DNA of 60,079 nucleotides from Oehlia diaphana (taxonomy: Eukaryota > Glomeromycota > Glomeromycetes > Glomerales > Glomeraceae): NCBI GenBank assembly GCA_003833135.1, contig QZLH01000137.1, positions 82,591 to 142,669 of the forward strand. The letters run 5' to 3'. Shown here piece after piece: positions 21,721 to 31,690 of the stretch. Each line of letters starts with the position of its first letter. Position 1 is the first letter of the stretch. The translations under genes and the position numbers were made by a program. The notes under the pieces were generated by a model, which was not told where the DNA came from, made no database searches, and saw only the letters and a program-made list of their open reading frames with translations.

Positions 21721-23329
21721 GTGAGTATAATAGTTGGGAGTGAGAAAGTATTGATAATACTAAAAAAAAAATGTAAAAAATGTTTAAAAAATAAATTGAG
21801 CGTTGATGATTTTTCCTTCTAACTGCTAAATTGCAATATTTTATATTTCGCGTTCATTATGTTTCATTTAATGTTAAATTTGATATATTCTATGGTTCAA
21901 GACGTAAACAATCGATGAAAAATAGATACTACATACAAATTTGAAAAAAATTCAATCGGAAAAAATGTTTTTTCCAAGTTGTGCGTGCATCTTATGAATT
22001 CCAAAATCTAATAATTCACTCAGATAATTAAGATAATATTTTTTATTTAGTGCTTAGAAAATAAGATCGGGCCGCAGCTTTGACAAATAAGAGTTTAAGC
22101 TGATCAAAATTAATTTGTAACCAAGATCTAATCATATCGATGTAAAATTTGATCATAATTTGTTCGATCATTCAAATGAAGATTGTAATATCTTTGGAAA
22201 CGTGGAATTTAAAGTGCTTGACTTTTTTCTTTAAAAAAAAAAATTATTAAATAAAAAATAAAAATTTGGGATTCACATGATTCTATTTTTGACGAAATTT
22301 ACATAATATTTACTTTATATCAGAAGAAGGCTAGTATTATTTTAGGTCAGAACTTAATTTGTTTTATTAAGATGATAAGGGAATTTATATGTTAAGATTT
22401 ATTGATTATGTACGGTATAACGTAATAAATTAAATAAATTTGTAGGATGATTTTTCACAGAGAGATGCAGTTACATCAATATATTCCAGTGTGTTTAAAA
22501 ATACAGAATTTCAAAAAAAAAACGAGTTAAATAAAAATTTTTATAAAACCTTTCAGAAATACCAAAATTTGAGAAATGACGGGTTCTTTACTTTTATAGT
22601 TAAATCATAACTAAGTCATCTGAGAATCCTAAATAATCATTTTTCGATCGATAAAAATAATGTAAATGTTTTATTCAAATTATTCTATTCTTTATTAAAT
22701 AAGATCTTTAAAAGAATTAAATGAACTGATTATATGCATAAAGTCGTATTGAATTTGAAAAAAAAAAAATTTTTAAATAGTAAATTATTATTGTTGGAAA
22801 AAATTTTTTTAAGCCTTGACATATTACAAATTTATTGGATGCACATTTATTTTGATCAATTGATAAAAAAACTTACTTAAGTATCTGTCGGTCTATTCAC
22901 CCAGCCCTCCTTTTTTGTATATATTGTATAACTTATTTTATCAATAAAGATTTCTGTTGTTTAAATTAAAATTTAATCAAAAAAAAAGTATTTTGATCAA
23001 GTATATAAATGTTTATCAAATCAATCATCATTTGATCTTTTTATGGGTGATGTTTATTTAAAAAGTAGTTTAAAAATTGTATACGGGACGTAAACCAGTT
23101 ATTTCACGGATCAGTCTTGATCTCATTTTTTTTAATTAGTGGTAACACGTTATCAATTTATTTGTAATAGATGCAGAACTAATACAAAGGAAAATTTACA
23201 TAACACCATTCATACAAATCAGAACCCTTTTGTTATTCTTCCCACTAAGAACAAAGCTAACTGACCCTCTCCTTTAGTATCAGCCTTGATCTCATTATCA
23301 CGGCAGCATTACATTCTCCACATATTCCA
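21721..23329. other. AT-rich intergenic DNA
   Basis: No gene recognised. Only short frames and A/T homopolymers. Confidence 0.55.
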
Positions 23330-23905
23330 TATACTTCTTTCTTTTTTCTATTTCATCCATATAGATTATTCTATCATCAATCTCTTCCGAATCAATAGAA
23401 GAGTTTGTAACATCATAATACTAAATGAGTAATTAAATATATTTAATACTTAGATCATATTACTACTTATGATAAATTATAAGATTAAGTTGCATTTACC
23501 TGATATTTATCCAAATCAATATATTTCTATAAATTTCTTCTATCAAAATTGGCAAAAATAACTCGTCATCTATCGATGTTAGAAAGATGATTTTGTACCA
23601 TTCGAATCATCTCGATGAGAGGATTCCAAATGAGCTATTAACCGCCTTTCTACAATCACTCATATTTTTCAAAATCGATAGGATAGGTTTCAGCAAAGTA
23701 CAAAAAATTTCTAATCATTTCTGCTGGATTTTTAGCTTCATGGGCTAATCCATAGGCAAGTGTAGATAGAGTAGAAGTCTTAAATCGAGGATTCTTCAAC
23801 AATTTGTTCTGGATATATATCCTACATCATCAACAGAAAAGACATTCGCGACTTCATTATCGATATTTCAACAGTAATATTTTCAGCTGCAAGATTTAAT
23901 ATGCT
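23330..23905 (-). pseudogene. Decayed phosphatase-related gene copy
   Basis: The minus strand begins like the phosphatase gene: TTTTTTAGC-ATA replaces TTTTTTAGT-ATG, so the start codon is lost. A frame reads NPRFKTSTLSTLAYGLAHEA and KNPAEMIRNFLYFAE, aligning with PRFRTSTR and ETSLSVIAIELAGKADKPTE / VIEDFLYIS of the intact protein. The first intron is absent at this point. Downstream it diverges and has stops; a further exon-like part reads SSIDSEEIDDRIIYMDEIEK and ends MLPstop. The active-site loop was not found. Upstream DNA (23910-23990) matches the phosphatase 5' flank (CTTCACACAAAATAAAATAT). Confidence 0.65.
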
Positions 23906-24051
23906 AAAAAAAAAACCATGATAACAATAATTAATATACTAAATTATCACTTCACACAAAATAAAATATTGCTAAAACAGGGCTTTTTTTACCTTCATTA
24001 ATCCAGTGTCCAACCTTTTTACAATATACGCATACATTATCATTTTGATAA

Positions 24052-24135
24052 ACGACAGCTTATGAGCGACAGTTTGAAGAGCGACAGCTTAAGGAGCAAT
24101 AGCTTAAGGATGACAGCTTAAGTAGCGACAGCTAT
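24052..24135 (+). repeat. Short tandem repeat, ~14-bp unit
   Basis: Six to seven degenerate copies of GAGCGACAGCTTAAG-type words (for example GAGCGACAGTTTGAA, GAGCGACAGCTTAAG, GAGCAATAGCTTAAG, GATGACAGCTTAAG, TAGCGACAGCT). It lies between the duplicated phosphatase promoter and its decayed gene. Confidence 0.8.
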
Positions 24136-24364
24136 AAACTAAATTAAGTTATTGTTAGTATAATTAATCAAAGTTGTTAAAGGTAATTGTGACAACGCTA
24201 CTACGGCTATTATTAATGTCAAATAAATAAATTCAAAAAAAAAAAAAATTTTGAAAACATAAAAAATTTTATTAATTACATGATATCTTTGATCCAACAT
24301 TACTTAATACATCATTAATATTGCTTGAAAATTAAGAGGGTAAGTAGTATAAAGTTTTAACTCT

Positions 24365-24935
24365 TAAGTTCTTCATAAATGAATGATATATCTTGAGGTG
24401 ATATATCTTGGAGAGATGTATTTTGAGATGATATGTTTTGAGATGAGACGAAAAAGCAACAGATGGATATTAAACTAGATATAAAATTGTATATAATGAA
24501 GAGAAAATTTTATATAAAGAAATGATATATCTTGAAGTGATATATCTTGGAGAGATATAATTTGAGATGTAATATATATACTGTATCTCGCGATGATATA
24601 TTTTGAGATGAGACAATATACTGTATAATGTATATCTCGCGATGATATGTTTTGAGATGAGACAATATACTGTATAATGTATATCTCGCGATGATATGTT
24701 TTGAGATGAGACGAAAAAGCAATTCATAACTTTCAAAAATTTTTGATGATTTGTTACTTTCATTATATAAGGAATGATATATCTTAAGGTGATATATCTT
24801 GGAGAGATATATTTTGAGATGATATATCTTGAGATGAGACAAAAAAGCAACAGATGGATATTAAAATTATTTGATATAAAAATTCGTATATAATGAAGAG
24901 AAAATTTTATAAAAAAGGCTTGTATAATGAAGAAC
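24365..24935 (+). repeat. Complex minisatellite built on GATATATCTTG
   Basis: Tandem blocks contain TGATATATCTTGGAGAGATA, TTTTGAGATGATATG and TTTTGAGATGAGAC. A 46-bp inner unit (ATACTGTATAATGTATATCT + CGCGATGATATGTTTTGAG) is repeated about three times at 24580-24705. An outer ~165-bp block ending in AACAGATGGATATTAAA and AATGAAGAGAAAATTTTATA occurs at both ends (24378-24520 and 24770-24915). The longest reading frames here (about 110-126 codons, minus) are a by-product of the repeats. Confidence 0.8.
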
Positions 24936-24954
24936 CGCGTTACTAAAAAAAAAA

Positions 24955-25025
24955 AACGAGCGTGATTTATCCAATCAGAAATGACTCACGTGACAATTAA
25001 TACTCACGTGATTTGCCAATTCACC
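24955..25025 (-). promoter_or_regulatory. Duplicated phosphatase-type promoter block
   Basis: ATCCAATCAGAAATGACTCA plus two CACGTGA motifs match the promoter block at 12307-12375. Here it lies about 1.05 kb, not 0.3 kb, from the decayed coding copy; the extra distance is filled by the two minisatellites, which therefore expanded after the duplication. Confidence 0.5.
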
Positions 25026-25199
25026 TTCGCTTCGCTAGTCGCGAAACTCTCTCAATAAGTTATTTTAATAGAATCTTTAAATACATCCGCTACAATTTGG
25101 TATCCATACATACCATTCACATATCATTCACATATTTGATTGATGATGTTGCTATTTGTAAACTTTAAATACGTTTTCGTTATTAGCCAAAAAATGTTT

Positions 25200-27640
25200 G
25201 ATTGAATCAAGGTATTTATTTCTTTTTAATACAAGTTTCATTGGTCTATGATAATTCTTTGCCAGTTTCTTAATGTAAATGTTTTTTTCGTAAAGTCTTA
25301 GTTAAAGCATCAAATACCAACTTCTTTACACCAAATTATGCATTAAGAGCACCAGCACCTGATGTGGAAGCTATGACCATACCCTGTTGTATAAGACAAG
25401 TTATAACGATTAATTATCCATTCCTTTATGTTTACCCATGCATGTTCTTTAAAGTATCTTTTTATTTAATGACTTTGTTTCATCATATCAATACTATCAT
25501 GGTAAACTTTCCATGCGGATAGCAAGTTAAAAATCTGTATTATCTTCTCGAATAAATTCGTCCACATCCGTTGGTCGAATTTGTAAATTCTTTCTCGTTG
25601 CAATTGTCATAATTATTGAGCCTTGACGATTTGAGTTATTGAGCATTGAGTGAAGATACTTGTTTTCTTGATCAATTTAATTAGTTCGGCGATACTACTA
25701 CTATCACCAGTAAAGTATATCATTAATTTTATCCATTAAGATGTTTCTTTCCCGTACTTCATTTACATGCTCTTTATTCAAAGCTTTATCATTGAGTGGC
25801 TGAACAACCATAATCAATGTATTTTTTTTTGCTACTTTGACAACGAACTCCACTTTTTATTATTTCGAATGCCATGCCACCGGAATTAAGAACCACTTTG
25901 CATCCTTGAGTACTTGCAATTGTTAAAGAAGTACCGCTCTCCCACTACAATAAGCTACAATTAGAATAGACTAAAAGAAAACCAAAATCTCCTCATGGAT
26001 CTATTTCCAGAGGAGAATTGGTTTCCTTTTTATTCTTTAAACAATAAGTTTTTATAAGATGAACAGATGATGTCTTTCCGATTCCAAGATTCCACAATTA
26101 ACATTGCAGCTATCCATTCTTTACTCTTATATTTGAACCCTTTCCTATCCCACATGCATTTCATATCGAGATTTTGATTACCATATTTCTGTATATAATT
26201 GAGCAACAAGCGACTGCAGTAATAGAAGCTTTTGGATTGAGATTTTTTTGTATTAACATGAAGAAAATTTTTCCGTTTTCCTTGGTCTTGAATCCTGTTT
26301 GATCACAACATACGAAGTTTTAAAATTTTAAAAATTTGTAAAGTAACACGGCGCTTATGATGTTGATGATATCTTTTAATTTCTACAGATTCCATAGATA
26401 GATCGCCAGCAGAAAGTCTTCAGTTTCATGCGCGTTTCTCGTTCTTGCCTCAACCAAATCACCTTTACATTTCTTACAATAGCGCTCGTTCAAGTATATC
26501 CAAATCAAGAATTAACTGTGCTACATTATTATCAAATCAGAGAATTTCATAGAAGAGAGTTGGTATGACAACTACAGGAATTATAACAAAATCTTTCGTG
26601 ACTCTGAATTTTTTGAATTTGTTTGATGTTTTCGTTTAGCTTTTGATTTCTTTGCTTTTTTTTAGATCGTGTTTGTTTTAGTTTCATCGGCACAATTCTG
26701 TGGGAATGGATCTGTGCTGGACGAACCATCATCAAATGGTGATGATGTTGAGAATGACATTGATGAATCATTTCTTCGTAATAAATCTTTTGGATTTTTT
26801 TCAGGTGGTGTGTAGACATGAGAGATCTCAGGAGATGATTTGGAAACTTTCTATTGATAAGAACTTTTTCTATATCCGTCATAATTGGAAATAGTTTTTC
26901 GAATTATTTCTGTTGAAACATCGACATTAGAAAATACGGATCTACTCTGCAAATCATTTTTAGTTTTCGAATGATTGATTTCTAATATTTCGGGTGGTGC
27001 ATCGCAAATATCGCAAATTCTCATTCTATATTTTGATTCAGTGGAAGGAATCTTGACATGTTCAAGTTCATTTGCTATTAGTCAATGACTGTGGTGAAGG
27101 AGGCTGCGTAAAAGATTCGATTGAAAGCACATTTCTGCATTTTAAGATTTCTGCATTTTAAGATATTTCTTTCGATTAATTTCTTCAACTTTTATCGAAA
27201 TAGTACTGATCCCCACCGATTTATCTTGAACTTAATTAGAAGTAATATTTTCGTCATCGAGAAGATTTAATCGCTCGATTATTAGAAGATTATATAATAC
27301 TATTTTTTGTTCACGTTTCGTTTTCTTGGGAGGTAAAGTGACTTTGATTATTCTTCACCATCATCACCAATATTTGTTTTAGAACTACTTTTGGGGTTAT
27401 TTCTGTAGTTTTTCTCGAATGCCTAGGAGTTCATCACCATTTACTTTCATCTCATCGCCGTTTCTCGTAAATGTTTGAGAAGTTCTGCTAGTTTTGGATC
27501 TTTGGAAAGTTCCCTATATAATGGGCTATTTCCTGCATGTTTTGCGTATGGATGTTTGGTTTAAAGTATTGATAGGGATTATTGGAGTTTGTTCTCTAGA
27601 TGGTTCAATAATTGAGGACATCTTTGTGAAGAAAATCATA
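25200..27640 (-). pseudogene. Decayed large gene with P-loop-like motif
   Basis: Protein-like minus-strand segments appear in alternating frames. Near 27621 an ATG opens SSIIEPSREQTPIIPINTLN, then HPYAKHAGNSPLYRELSKDP and KLAELLKHLRETA. Around 26640-26820 is a Ser-rich linker (RRNDSSMSFSTSSPFDDGSS). At about 26060-26095 GILGIGKTSSVHLIKTYCLK resembles a Walker A loop. Then come TIASTQGCKVVLNSGGMAFE and ATRKNLQIRPTDVDEFIRED, and near 25340 STSGAGALNA plus FGVKKLVFDALTKTL. Stops and frameshifts are frequent, so it is dead. The order suggests an N-terminal disordered part and an NTPase-like C-terminal part, such as a STAND or Crinkler-type protein, but this assignment is tentative. Confidence 0.45.
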
Positions 27641-27794
27641 AAGTAAAACTTGTTGTATTAGAGCGCTTGTGTTCTTTCCTTAGTCATTAATATTGATTCA
27701 TTTTTAAATTTGGTGTTTTTTTTTTCGATTAAGCCGTAATAATTGAGAGCAATATAAAGTAAATTTTGAAGCAGAAGTTTCTTGTGAAGTAGAA

Positions 27795-27890
27795 ATGCAC
27801 TATAAGTGGTGCATTTATAGAGTTGACTGTATGAATTCAACTATCTTTAAGAACGAGAGGAGTGCTTCGCTTCAGGAAAAAAAGTCAAAT
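27795..27890. mobile_element. Two pogo-like transposon ends head to head
   Basis: The inward-facing sequence TACAGTCAACTCTATAAATG reads on the minus strand from 27829 leftwards. Immediately right of it, TTCAACTATCTTTAAGAACG followed by GCTTCGCTTCAGGAAAAAAA is a decayed version of the same end in the opposite direction, matching 42102-42150 (CTCGCTTCAGGAAAAAAAGG). Homology with 42130-42230 continues to about 27960. The left element's other end was not found. Confidence 0.55.
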
Positions 27891-27960
27891 TGTATATTGG
27901 TCAATTCTTGATATATTAATGAATAAAACACGATTGTGAGTAATTGAATCTTAAAGAGTT

Positions 27961-28359
27961 ATGGGCGTACGTAATGATATTAAAAACCGGTAGTGATACG
28001 GTATACCTCAAATGTTGTATAGTTGACGAAAATCTATACAGGATAATTTTTTATCTCCAAAATTTCGATATTTTCAAAGAAATATAGGTATTTCATATCG
28101 AAATTTAGGTTTTTTTTCATGTTTTAGTAATATTCCAGCATTTTTATATGTTCTTTACAACTTTATTCTTTATTCAAAATAAAAACATTATCAAATATAA
28201 ACAACTGTTCTGGTAGATATTCTGGTGCCGGATAGCGATGTCTATCTTGTGGAAATATTTCCTTTAAACTTTAAACAAGAAATACTATAATACTATCACC
28301 TAATGATCCAGAAGACCGAATACAAGTTGGTTAATGATATGGTAAACCTTTAGAGGATC
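27961..28359. other. Intergenic DNA, no gene recognised
   Basis: Ordinary AT-rich DNA between the transposon ends and the F-box relic cluster; no supported feature. Confidence 0.5.
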
Positions 28360-28850
28360 CTGTGTACAAAAATAAAAAAAAAAAATTACTACTAGAAGAA
28401 ATTTATAAATTAATTTTGATAGATATAATAATGTAAAACAATTTTCTTTTCGTGCTACTAATCAAGTAAAAAAGGCTTTATCAGGTCTAAACATTACGTT
28501 TCTCCTATTCAACCTTCACAAAATCAACACACACTAAAGAAACTTCTTATAATATGGAAAATGTTTCACCGAAATTGTCAGTGATGATGGTGATGGTGAT
28601 GATAACGATGATAGTGATGGCGACAATAATAATGACGAAGAGGAGGAAGAGGAGGAAGATTATTAAGTGACGTGGTAGCAAAGAAGGCTGCCAAGTTAAA
28701 AAAAATTTAGTTGGTATCATGTGTCACATTTATTAATCCTAGATTTCTTACAAGTTCAGAAGCTACAGTCATTGGACCTTAATAATAATGATTTGGTAGA
28801 AGTGATGTAGATTGGGAGTATTGGGAAAATTGAAAAATCTGGTGTCTCCT
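28360..28850 (+). pseudogene. F-box/LRR gene relic, tandem copy A
   Basis: Contains the middle LRR part of a gene related to the intact F-box gene: an acidic run encoded by GAT/GGT and GAAGAGGAGGAAGAGGAGG repeats, then LLSDVVAKKAAKLKK, matching LLSNAIKKKAATLKKF of the intact protein, then INPRFLTSSE. A stop interrupts after LKK. The codon pair for DW (GATTGG) is intact here, unlike in copy B. After WEYWEN it jumps to IEKSGV, so about 35 codons are deleted. It starts and ends at the word TCCTGTGTACAAAA, the junction of a tandem duplication with copy B. Confidence 0.75.
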
Positions 28851-29700
28851 GTGTACAAAAAAAATATACTTTTTGATAGATGTAATAATTTCTTTAAAAA
28901 TGTCAAAACTTAACAGAGACATAATTTTCTTTATATAGAAAGAATTACAAAATGATAGCAAATCTCTTCATTTATGTCTTTTAGTTAATAGAACTTGGTG
29001 TGAAACGACGGCACCAATTTATGGAAGAACCCTATTACTTTAAAACAATTTTCTTTTCATACTACTAGAGAAATATGTTAACCCAAATGCTAAGCATTTC
29101 TTCTCAAATTTGAACATCCCTTTAATCAGAAAGTTGAGAACAATATACCTTTAAATATATTCTTCGAACTAACCAAGATTTGCCTGTTAAAGAATTCTCC
29201 AGATAATATTACTTGTTTTTTATGCCATAAGTTGGGTCTTGCAGTCCTTGTGTTTATATTTTGATGAAAATAATGGTGGTAATTATAATTATGATTATGG
29301 TGATTGGTGATAATAATAACGATAATGATAATTATGTTGGGGATAATAATGACGATGGTGATGATGGTGATGATAATGATAATGATGGTGGCGATGGCGA
29401 CAATAATAATGACGAGGAGGAGGAGGAAGAACTATACCCACTATTAAGTGACGTGGTAGCAGAGAAGGCTGCCAAGTTAAAAAAATTTATATTAGTATCA
29501 TATGCTACGCTCATAGATCCAAGATTTTTTACAAGTTCAGTGAAGCTACAATCATTGGACCTAAATAATGATTTTGGTAGAAGTGATGTAGACTGAGAGT
29601 ATTGTGATTCTTTTCCTGATCTTCAATTCCTTGTAACTACGTTTTTGCCAAATGGTATTGAAAGTTTAATAATTGAAAAATCTGGTGTCCATTTTTTTTT
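28851..29700 (+). pseudogene. F-box/LRR gene relic, tandem copy B
   Basis: It starts with an F-box fragment (ELQNDSKSLHLCLLVNRTWC, ETTAPI), equal to residues 16-39 of the intact protein, then a decayed stretch. A 111-codon open part (29261-29596) then encodes a long Asp/Asn/Gly/Glu run followed by YPLLSDVVAEKAAKLKKFIL and LIDPRFFTSS. The Trp of DW is a stop (GACTGA). After it come SFPDLQFLVTTFLPNGIESL and IIEKSG, matching SFPKLQCFEATFIQNSIECL. It then runs directly into the SF3B4 relic. Dead gene. Confidence 0.85.
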
Positions 29701-29731
29701 GTATTCTGTTTAATTGACATTCTTTTTTTTA

Positions 29732-30300
29732 CGTAGTGCGGTATTTGTGGATCATGCAGATCATGCAGATTACGTTATTAAAATAATGAATCAAATCAAG
29801 CTGTATGGGAAGTCCATTCGTGTCAATAAAGTAAGCAGAAACATTTTGGTTTGTTTTATTGTTTATTATGTAGCATTGACGCTTCGTCGTATTATTATTA
29901 GGCAACTTCGGACAAAAAGAAGGCACTTCATTATTTATAAGGAATTTGGATCCTGGTGTTGGTGGAAAAATGTTGTACGATACGTTCAGCGTTTTTGGTG
30001 TTATCGTACAGACTCTCGAGGTTTTAATATAGACTAATAATCGAATATCGAATTCATTTTACATATTTAATTTTATTAAGTCTAAATATTTGATTTAGAT
30101 TATTTAGATTGCATGAGATCCCGATACTGGTAATGGTAAAGGGTATGGATTTATTTCATATGATAATTTTGATTCTTCAGATGCGGCAATTGATGCAATG
30201 AACGGACAATATCTGATGAATAAACACGCGTTCAAAAAGGATGGTAAAGGCGAAAGATATGGAAGTGCAGTAGGTTCTTCCGAATTAAATGTATTACTTT
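29732..30300 (+). pseudogene. SF3B4: SF3B4 (U2 snRNP SF3b subunit) relic with introns
   Basis: Three exon-like parts match the RNA-binding subunit of the spliceosomal SF3b complex (Hsh49 in yeast). Exon 29737-29830 reads ADYVIKIMNQIKLYGKSIRV, the end of RRM1. After an intron (GTAAGC...TATTATTAG, 29831-29901), ATSDKKKALHY breaks and, after a frameshift, LFIRNLDPG and KMLYDTFSVFGVIVQTLE start RRM2. After a second intron-like gap (to 30107), [35 protein letters not shown] and [13 protein letters not shown] follow, lacking the usual 'RPITVSY'. Start, early RRM1 and the proline-rich C-terminus are missing. Retained introns show copying at the DNA level, not through mRNA. It is fused to an F-box relic on its left. 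Confidence 0.85.
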
Positions 30301-30357
30301 CAATATCACTAGTTGAAATAGGACAATTCAACCTAATTTGACTAGGATGAATATAGG

Positions 30358-30421
30358 TTTAATGGTGGTCTGAAATTGAAGTCGATATTTTTGGCGCTAG
30401 TCCCAAATTCAGACTACCATT
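30358..30421. repeat. Small imperfect hairpin
   Basis: AATGGTGGTCTGAA at the left and TTCAGACTACCATT at the right pair with one mismatch over 14 bp, with a loop of about 36 nt. May be a tiny MITE; no target duplication could be fixed. Confidence 0.45.
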
Positions 30422-30742
30422 ATTCGTACCAATGTAAGCGACACAAAATTTTAATATTTATTTATTAATATAGTTTAGTATTAGTTCCAATTTCAAAATT
30501 TAATAAACACTTAAATATATACATGTATATTAGCATCTATCTAATATAAATAAAAAAAAGTCAAAGTTCAGTTCATAGTATCACAATCACGTGATCCGCA
30601 TCATGGACGTTAAAAATCGTCTCGCTATCCTAAGTCCAAAGTCAGACTTAAAATAAAAATTCGGAAAAACAAAATTAAAAAAAAAAAATTAAAAAAAAAT
30701 TTCAAAACGAATTGTTTTGAAACTTACCGATCAATCCTATCA

Positions 30743-30925
30743 TCCGAAGTTGCCTAATAATAATACGACGAAGCGTCAATGTTATATAATAAACAACTGC
30801 TTACTTTATTGACACGAATAGACTTCCCATACAGCTTGATTTGATTAATAACGTAATCTGCATGATCTGCATGATCTGCAAATCATACCACTACCGCACT
30901 ACGTAAAAAAAAGAATGTCAATAAA
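30743..30925 (-). pseudogene. SF3B4: Inverted copy of the SF3B4 exon/intron fragment
   Basis: The reverse complement repeats the left copy: a variant of the 9-bp CATGCAGAT repeat (three units here, two at 29755), VINQIKLYGKSIRVNK, the same GTAAGC intron ending TATTATTAG, then GCAACTTCGGA. Similarity to 29735-29912 stops abruptly at that point (30743 and 29912). Part of the inverted duplication described for 30926-31660. Confidence 0.85.
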
Positions 30926-31690
30926 CAGAATACAAAAAATGGAGACACCAGATTTTTCAATTATTAAACTTTCAATACCATTTGGCAAAAACGTAGTTAC
31001 AAGGAATTGAAGATCAGGAAAAGAAGCTTTATCCAAACAGCTTTCCCAATACTCTCAGTCTACATCACTTCTGCCAAAATCATTATTTAGGTCCAATGAT
31101 TGTAGCTTCACTGAACTTGTAAGAAATCTTGGGTCTATGAGCGTAGCATATGATACCAATATAAATTTTTTTAACTTGGCAGCCTTCTTTGCTCCCGCGT
31201 CACTTAATAATGGGTATAATTCTTCCTCCTCCTCGTTATTATTATTGTCGCCTTCACCACCATCGTTATCATTATCATCATCAACATCACTGACGACAAT
31301 TTCGGCGAAACATTTTCCATATTATAATAAGTTTCTTTTAGTGTGTCTTGATTTTTGTGAAGGTTGAATAGGAGAAACGTAATGTTTAGACTTGGTAAAG
31401 GGTTCTTTGACGGGAAAATCTAAGTAATTTATATGAAGGCAATAGAAAAATGGTCACATGTCTGAGTCTCTTCGGAATAAAACTAGAAAAATGTTGTTTT
31501 TTCCAGAAATTTTTTTATAGGGTATAGGTTTTCTGATTTGATCGGTAAAAATTGGCTATTACTTTTATATAATTTTACACATGATTTCCTGTCCCGACTA
31601 TAAGTAATTACATTGATACGAGAGATAAGTATACAATGATTGTAAATATAATCATAAGTATGAATAAACCATTATGTCATTAGGGCGGCC
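30926..31690 (-). pseudogene. F-box/LRR gene relic, inverted copy
   Basis: Minus-strand counterpart of copy B. It shares the stop in place of Trp (GACTGA) but keeps more of the next segment (ESCLDKASFPDLQF). The acidic microsatellite is shorter. Further upstream (31200-31400) it is closer to copy A, with TCTAAACATTACGTTTCTCC and GGAAAATGTTTCGCCGAAAT. From 31400 to about 31610 it matches intact codons around ANFLSTESENLLIK and RESRIKLYKVI. It is therefore the longest of the three local relics, cut on its 5' side by the DIRS element at about 31,690. Confidence 0.8.

Noticed and set aside
24052..24135. CRISPR-like array
   Set aside because: Repeats are contiguous, degenerate and without spacers of even length; the genome is eukaryotic.
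24470..24850. Overlapping minus-strand frames of 110-126 codons
   Set aside because: They are made by the GATATATCTTG minisatellite, which is open in two frames at once; no independent protein signal.
29332..29514. Minus-strand Ser/Pro-rich frame
   Set aside because: Antisense reading of the acidic GAT/GAG microsatellite of the F-box relic.
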